A stretch of DNA of 11,268 nucleotides from Synergistales bacterium (GTDB lineage: Bacteria > Synergistota > Synergistia > Synergistales > Thermovirgaceae): NCBI GenBank assembly GCA_018434645.1, contig JAHDOX010000131.1:1-11268 (forward strand), read 5' to 3'. Of the stretch, positions 7,331 to 11,268 are shown in pieces. The position numbers and the translations under genes are program-made. Each line of letters opens with the position of its first letter. Position 1 is the first letter of the stretch. A model generated the notes under the pieces. It had not been told where the DNA came from. It worked only from the letters and a program-made list of their open reading frames with translations, and did not search any database.

Positions 7331-8241
7331 TGGAACGCCTTACAAGCCTGCTATGGGATGAATGGACCGAGGGAGAGCCGTCTTTCGGGCACGAATCGGT
7401 GGAAATTTCGGGCATTATCTGCGGAATGTCCCGAAAAGCCGGAAAAGACGAAATGATATGCTCAAATGGCAGGTTACATGTCTTCAAGCGTCTCCGCAAA
7501 ATCTGGAATTTTTCGGAATGGGCGGATGAGCTTCCTTTTTCGTCGGTTCTTCGCATTCCGAAGTCCTTCCACGGCAAGATAATCCTCAAGCTGCCTTTCT
7601 CCGTCTATGACTACGTGCTTGAGTCTTTAAAATCTCCTGCGTCCACGACAACGGAGCGAGCATGGCTCAGGGGTTTTTTCGGAGCCTGCGCCTCCTTGTA
7701 TCTTCCTCGTTCAGGCTATTATCTTGTTTTCAGAAATACGAAAGATCATGAAACAGGGGCAATGGACAAGGCTGCATCTATACTTAGGCGTCAGGGGGTT
7801 CCCTTGCGACTGAGGCAAAGAAAGGGACTACGCGAATTGACCATACGGGACCAAGGAGGGATAGTCACTACCCTGACGGGGATAAATCTTTTCAGGACAT
7901 CTCTTGAGCTTGAGGAAAAAGCCTTGCTGAGATCGGTACGAGACAGGGCGAACCGACTTGTAAACTGCGATGCCGCCAACATCAAAAAAACCCTCGATGC
8001 AGCTCGAACGCAGCGATCGATCGCCCTTAAACTGCTGGAGACCGGCAGGTTACAACAGCTACCTCCTGAATACCGCAATCTTGCGGAAACCAGAATAGAA
8101 AATCCAACAGCTACTTTGAAGGAACTCGGGGAGCTTTTGCAAAAACCCGTAAGCAAAAGTACGATAGAATACAGATGGAAGAGAATGAAACAAATTGCCG
8201 AAGAGTCGTGCCAATATAACGACAACGGCAGAGGGGGATGA
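7330..8241 (+). CDS. whiA: WhiA-family DNA-binding regulator
   Basis: WhiA controls sporulation septation in Streptomyces and affects cell division and chromosome segregation in Bacillus. It has a degenerate LAGLIDADG homing-endonuclease fold joined to a helix-turn-helix. The 303 residues are slightly fewer than the usual 310-325. The N-terminal domain (about 20-105) is poorly conserved. The LAGLIDADG-like segment begins at about 112 (WLRGFFGACASLYLPRSGYYL, matching the RGAFLAGGSV pattern of WhiA), with no acidic catalytic residue, as expected for WhiA. The strongest marks are C-terminal: NRLVNCDAANIKKTLDAA at 208-225, LPPEYRNLAETRIENP at 244-259, and the HTH LKELGELL...SKSTIEYRWKRM at 263-286. 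ATG 7330 overlaps the yvcK stop TGA by one base, with GGGAGG and AGGGA just upstream. It is placed third in the conserved rapZ-yvcK-whiA order. The stop lies in an ATGA shared with the next gene. Confidence 0.92.
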   Translation: MERLTSLLWDEWTEGEPSFGHESVEISGIICGMSRKAGKDEMICSNGRLHVFKRLRKIWNFSEWADELPFSSVLRIPKSFHGKIILKLPFSVYDYVLESLKSPASTTTERAWLRGFFGACASLYLPRSGYYLVFRNTKDHETGAMDKAASILRRQGVPLRLRQRKGLRELTIRDQGGIVTTLTGINLFRTSLELEEKALLRSVRDRANRLVNCDAANIKKTLDAARTQRSIALKLLETGRLQQLPPEYRNLAETRIENPTATLKELGELLQKPVSKSTIEYRWKRMKQIAEESCQYNDNGRGG

Positions 8242-10223
8242 TTGCGATGTACCTTGGCAAAGCGGACGTGAACACCTTCGAGAAAGGTGCCGGCCGGGAG
8301 TTTCTCGTCTCAAACGGTCAAGGCGGTTACGGTTTCTCAACCGTAGTGGGCGCCAACACGAGAAGAGAGCACGGGTTGTTGGTTGTGAGAAAAGACCGGT
8401 CGGCCCTCTCGACTGTCCTTGTAAGCAAGGTCGAGGAAACGCTTTTCACGCGAAGCAAGAAATACCAACTTTCGACCAATCAATATAAAGATGTGGTGTA
8501 TCCAGACGGATTCCGGTATATACAGGAATACGAGTCATATCCTCTTCCCAGTACGTTATTTGTCATCCACAGCACTTTGCTGAAAAAAACGGTCTTTATG
8601 CCGCGTGACTCGCATAGTACGGTCATTAGGTACGAGCTTCTCGCGAGTCCGGAATCGGTGCAGATCGAAATACGTCCCCTTTGCGCCCATCGGGGCGTGT
8701 CTACCGTCAACAGGAAGGATACTCTCGGCGACACTTTTCATGCTGAAATCAGAGACAAGGAAATGTCTGTGAACGGGAACGGCTTTCAGAGCCATATTTA
8801 TGGGACCCACGGTGAATGGGAGTATAAACCTCTCTGGTTTGAAAACGTTTTTTATGCGCAAGACGAATGCGGCCAGCAGCAGGACCGACTGGAAGATCTA
8901 TGGTCTCCCGGTGTACTTGTTTTTGACATGTCAGAAGGTGACATTGTATACCTGGTTGCAGGCTCTGATCCCGTCACAATGGAACCTGATGCTCTCGAAA
9001 GAATGGAAAGAGAGACGATCCAGTGGATCAAAAGCAGGACCCATGATTCCCGTATCATCGAGAAGGCCCAATTTACATCGGAACTTCTCCAAAGTGCAAT
9101 GCATTGTTTTGCCAAGGACACAGAAGGTAAACCTGCCATACTGACAGGATATCCTTCTGCAAGGGAATCCGCCCGGGACACCTTTATCTCTCTACCTGGC
9201 CTTTCGATAACTTCCGGAAAGATCGAAACGGCTGTGAGAATCCTTGAAAACTGGTTGGAAAGATCAAAAGACAATAACTGGATAATGCCTTCGGAAATAG
9301 ACCCTGCGACAGGCGAATGCAGGACAACCGCTGCAGATTGCGGACTTTGGTTCATTTACGCCGTCGACAAGGTGGCTGAGGCTGCGGAAAGCATTGAACT
9401 CGTCGAACGGTGGTGGCAGGACCTAAAGTTACTTGTCAAAAGGTACATGAAACCTGTACCCGAGCTGGACCTGCGTTGCGACACCGATGGACTTATTTCG
9501 GTTTCATCGGATAACCCTCAAAGACACTGGATGAATGGCTCCGTAAACGGTAAGCCGGTGGTAAGTCGCAAGGGCAAGCTCGTAGAAGTCAATTCGCTAT
9601 GGTACTATGCCCTGAGAAAAATGGAACATTTCTCCGAATTACTCGGTGACGCGGATGCGCAAAAGACCTTCGGAGATCTGGCCGAATCCGTCAGAGAGTC
9701 TTTCGTTAAAGTTTTTTGGTCCGACAAGGGCTATCTGAAAGACTGGGTCGACGGTGAAGACGCGGACGACGCCTTGCGATGCAACCAGATACTTGCCGTC
9801 TCGCTCCCGGTCAGCCCCCTCGATCCCGAACGGGGGAGGTCCATTACGGAAATGTGCTGGAGAGAACTTTACACGACCTACGGCCTGAGAACTCTGGATG
9901 CCCGACATGACAAGTACAAGGGAAGGTGCGAAGGCAGAATCGATCAGAGGGAAAAGGCACGATTCAGGGGAATGGCGTGGCCGTGGATTTTGGGCCAGTT
10001 CATAACGGCCTTTCTCAAATTCAATCCGGACCGGCAGGATCTGGCATGGTGTTTTGTCAGACCTTTCAAGGCGCACATCCGCCACGGATGCCTCGGCGGG
10101 ATCGCCCAGAATTGTGACGGTAGCATGCCATATTGTGCTCACGGAGACGCTCTTTCGGCGATGAGCGTGGGTGAAATACTCAGGGTGATCGACGAAGACC
10201 TGCAAAAAGAGCGCAGTTTATGA
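8238..10223 (+). CDS. Glycogen debranching enzyme homologue (amylo-alpha-1,6-glucosidase, GH133-like) with altered active-site motifs
   Basis: The family removes alpha-1,6-linked glucose from glycogen stubs. This protein has 661 residues, the length typical of archaeal/bacterial debranching enzymes. The N-terminal beta domain shows NGQGGYGFSTVVGANTRREHGLLV (residues about 26-49). The (alpha/alpha)6 domain shows RDTFISLPGL (from 313), AADCGLWF with Asp367, EVNSLWYYALR, GLRTLDARHDKYKGRCEG, WPWILGQF (from 581) and a C-terminal MSVGEILRV. Several usually conserved motifs are changed: WFxxWGRD reads SARESARD (307-314), YHQGxVWPW reads RFRGMAWPW (575-583), and SEIFDG reads AQNCDG with Gln624 where a catalytic Glu is expected. 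Activity on glycogen is therefore uncertain; it may be inactive or have another substrate. ATG 8238 forms ATGA with the whiA stop but is only 3 bases from GAGG; the in-frame ATG 8247 is the alternative. No signal peptide is seen, so the protein is cytoplasmic. Confidence 0.85.
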   Translation: MIAMYLGKADVNTFEKGAGREFLVSNGQGGYGFSTVVGANTRREHGLLVVRKDRSALSTVLVSKVEETLFTRSKKYQLSTNQYKDVVYPDGFRYIQEYESYPLPSTLFVIHSTLLKKTVFMPRDSHSTVIRYELLASPESVQIEIRPLCAHRGVSTVNRKDTLGDTFHAEIRDKEMSVNGNGFQSHIYGTHGEWEYKPLWFENVFYAQDECGQQQDRLEDLWSPGVLVFDMSEGDIVYLVAGSDPVTMEPDALERMERETIQWIKSRTHDSRIIEKAQFTSELLQSAMHCFAKDTEGKPAILTGYPSARESARDTFISLPGLSITSGKIETAVRILENWLERSKDNNWIMPSEIDPATGECRTTAADCGLWFIYAVDKVAEAAESIELVERWWQDLKLLVKRYMKPVPELDLRCDTDGLISVSSDNPQRHWMNGSVNGKPVVSRKGKLVEVNSLWYYALRKMEHFSELLGDADAQKTFGDLAESVRESFVKVFWSDKGYLKDWVDGEDADDALRCNQILAVSLPVSPLDPERGRSITEMCWRELYTTYGLRTLDARHDKYKGRCEGRIDQREKARFRGMAWPWILGQFITAFLKFNPDRQDLAWCFVRPFKAHIRHGCLGGIAQNCDGSMPYCAHGDALSAMSVGEILRVIDEDLQKERSL

Positions 10224-10292
10224 CGCTGAACTGGTGTCATTACGTAAAAGATCAATTCTCACAAGTAATTCTGGATGGAGGTATGAATAACC
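10224..10292 (+). other. Intergenic region before gap
   Basis: This 69-base stretch is the only true gap between genes in the window. It is AT-richer than its surroundings and holds an 8-base palindrome TTACGTAA (10240-10247) and a weak inverted pair ATTAC/GTAAT (10239-10243 and 10265-10269). No strong -35/-10 pair and no hairpin with a T-run can be recognised. A gap promoter could lie here or in the end of the preceding gene, but the sequence alone does not show it. Confidence 0.4.
10277..10281 (+). promoter_or_regulatory. Ribosome binding site for gap
   Basis: GGAGG at 10277-10281 precedes the gap ATG at 10293 by 11 bases, a somewhat long spacing. An out-of-frame ATG at 10283, one base after the site, opens a reading frame of only 26 codons that overlaps the start of gap. 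Confidence 0.55.
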
Positions 10293-11268
10293 ATGAAAAA
10301 AGTACGTGTAGCCATCAACGGATTCGGCAGAATCGGGAGGCTGGCGTTAAGGGCTCTTTTTGAATACGACAAGGAAGGCTTGTTCGACATAATCGCGACC
10401 AACAGTAGAACCGACGCCGGACAGAGAGCCTATTTGTTCAAGTATGATTCTGTTCACCGCAGATTTCCTGGAACCGTCGAAACAAAAGACGACGCAATCA
10501 TCATAGACGGCAGGGAAGTAAAAGTCCTGCAGGTCCCTGACATAAAGGACCTGCCGTGGAAAGACCTTGGGGTGGACGTGGTCATCGAATCTTCCAGGAA
10601 ATATACCGATGCGGACAAGGCCCGGGCACATCTGGACGCAGGCGCCAAAAAAGTATTAATCTCGGCTCCCGCCAAGGGCGAGGACGCCACTATCGTTATA
10701 GGGGTCAACGAAGACATATACGACCCGAAATCACACCATATACTTTCCAATGCCTCGTGCACGACCAACTGCCTGGCCCCTGTCGTGAAGGTCCTTCACG
10801 AACGTTTCGGCATCGTAAAGGGCCTGATGACTACGGCTCATTCCTATACTAACGACCAGAAAACACTGGACGCATCGCACAAAAAACTCCATCGCGGCCG
10901 GGCCGCGGCCCTTTCTATAATTCCCACTACGACGGGAGCGGCGGCCGCCATAGGCAAGGTCATACCTGAAATCCAGGGGAAAATGAACGGAATCGCCATG
11001 CGAGTGCCAACACCCGATGTTTCAGTGGTAGACCTTGTCGTCGAGCTCGAAAAAACGGTCGATGCAAAAACCATCAACGAAACCATGAAAGAATATTCCG
11101 AAGGAGAACTCAAGGGCATCCTGGGCCACGAAACGGAAGACCTGGTATCCATGGATTTCGTGGGTGACAGCCGTTCGTCGATCTTCGCAGCTAATCACAC
11201 CATGTGCATAGACAATATGGCCAAGACCCTTGCCTGGTATGACAATGAGTGGGGTTATGCCTGCAGGG
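10293..11268 (+). CDS. gap: Glyceraldehyde-3-phosphate dehydrogenase, type I, 3' end missing
   Basis: The enzyme interconverts glyceraldehyde 3-phosphate and 1,3-bisphosphoglycerate in glycolysis and gluconeogenesis. The frame runs to the window edge with 325 codons; about 10 residues are missing from the usual ~335. Features are the Rossmann start RVAINGFGRIGR (5-16), KYDSVHRRF, the catalytic loop SNASCTTNCLAP with Cys156, TTAHSYTNDQKTLD with His183, IIPTTTGAAAAIG, RVPTPDVSVVDLV and WYDNEWGYACR. At the cofactor pocket, where NAD-dependent enzymes have Asp-Leu (NDLTDA), this one has Ser38-Arg39 (TNSRTDAG). The loss of Asp resembles NADP-using, gluconeogenic forms such as Bacillus GapB. The loop normally reading E-x-T-G is ESSRKY (99-104). 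The Pro of RVPTP, often changed in NADP forms, is kept. The start ATG 10293 gives a Rossmann motif at the usual distance. Phosphoglycerate kinase often follows this gene but would lie beyond the window. Confidence 0.96.
   Translation, partial: MKKVRVAINGFGRIGRLALRALFEYDKEGLFDIIATNSRTDAGQRAYLFKYDSVHRRFPGTVETKDDAIIIDGREVKVLQVPDIKDLPWKDLGVDVVIESSRKYTDADKARAHLDAGAKKVLISAPAKGEDATIVIGVNEDIYDPKSHHILSNASCTTNCLAPVVKVLHERFGIVKGLMTTAHSYTNDQKTLDASHKKLHRGRAAALSIIPTTTGAAAAIGKVIPEIQGKMNGIAMRVPTPDVSVVDLVVELEKTVDAKTINETMKEYSEGELKGILGHETEDLVSMDFVGDSRSSIFAANHTMCIDNMAKTLAWYDNEWGYACR
10783..10801 (+). repeat. 19-base palindrome inside gap
   Basis: TCGTGAAGG and CCTTCACGA are perfect 9-base inverted arms around one central T. 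The palindrome sits in coding sequence just after the catalytic-cysteine region. The form is operator-like, but a repeat of this size can occur by chance in a window of this length. Confidence 0.35.

Noticed and set aside
9639..10205. Minus-strand reading frame of 188 codons opposite the debranching enzyme
   Set aside because: Opposite a conserved enzyme region, no family motif seen and no plausible ribosome site looked for a separate gene; treated as a shadow frame.
10224..10292. Intrinsic terminator or riboswitch between the debranching enzyme and gap
   Set aside because: The 69 bases contain no stable GC-rich stem followed by T residues and no room for a known riboswitch fold.
10283..10363. 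Small upstream reading frame overlapping the start of gap
   Set aside because: The ATG is one base from the GGAGG, too close for good initiation, and the frame of 26 codons mostly overlaps gap out of frame with no recognisable peptide.

Overview
The window is a dense block of bacterial genes, all on the + strand, with almost no non-coding DNA. From base 1 to 10223 neighbouring genes overlap or lie only a few bases apart, most of them with a clear Shine-Dalgarno sequence, so this stretch looks like one long operon or a few nested ones. The only real gap is 69 bases (10224-10292), just before the last gene. No tRNA, rRNA, mobile element, CRISPR array or convincing terminator is visible.

Region 1 (1-5290) encodes molybdenum (or tungsten) cofactor synthesis. 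It holds a canonical MoeA cut by the left edge, a second MoeA fused to a periplasmic-binding-protein-like domain, MoaA, MoaC, and a MogA/MoaB-type adenylyltransferase with an unassigned N-terminal region. Together these cover GTP to cyclic pyranopterin monophosphate (MoaA, MoaC), adenylylation of molybdopterin (MogA) and metal insertion (MoeA). The sulfur-insertion step (MoaD, MoaE, MoeB) is not in the window.

Region 2 (5280-8241) is the conserved rapZ-yvcK-whiA trio: a P-loop nucleotide-binding protein, a YvcK/GlmR-type gluconeogenesis or cell-envelope factor with an N-terminal membrane anchor, and a WhiA-family DNA-binding protein with a LAGLIDADG-like fold. It follows the cofactor genes directly, with overlapping ends.

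Region 3 (8238-11268) concerns carbon metabolism: a glycogen-debranching-enzyme homologue with several altered active-site motifs, then glyceraldehyde-3-phosphate dehydrogenase, cut by the right edge just short of its C-terminus. The dehydrogenase carries Ser-Arg where NAD-specific enzymes carry Asp-Leu, which hints at NADP use.

The rapZ-yvcK-whiA trio is typical of Firmicutes and Actinobacteria and also occurs in some deep-branching anaerobes such as Thermotogae. With the MoeA-PBP fusion and an archaeal/bacterial-type debranching enzyme, it suggests an anaerobic bacterium, perhaps Synergistota or a Clostridia-like lineage. That placement is an inference from gene content and was not tested by any search. 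No wholly unknown system was found. The most promising points are the debranching-enzyme active site, the GAPDH cofactor pocket, the paired MoeA genes and the unassigned MogA extension.
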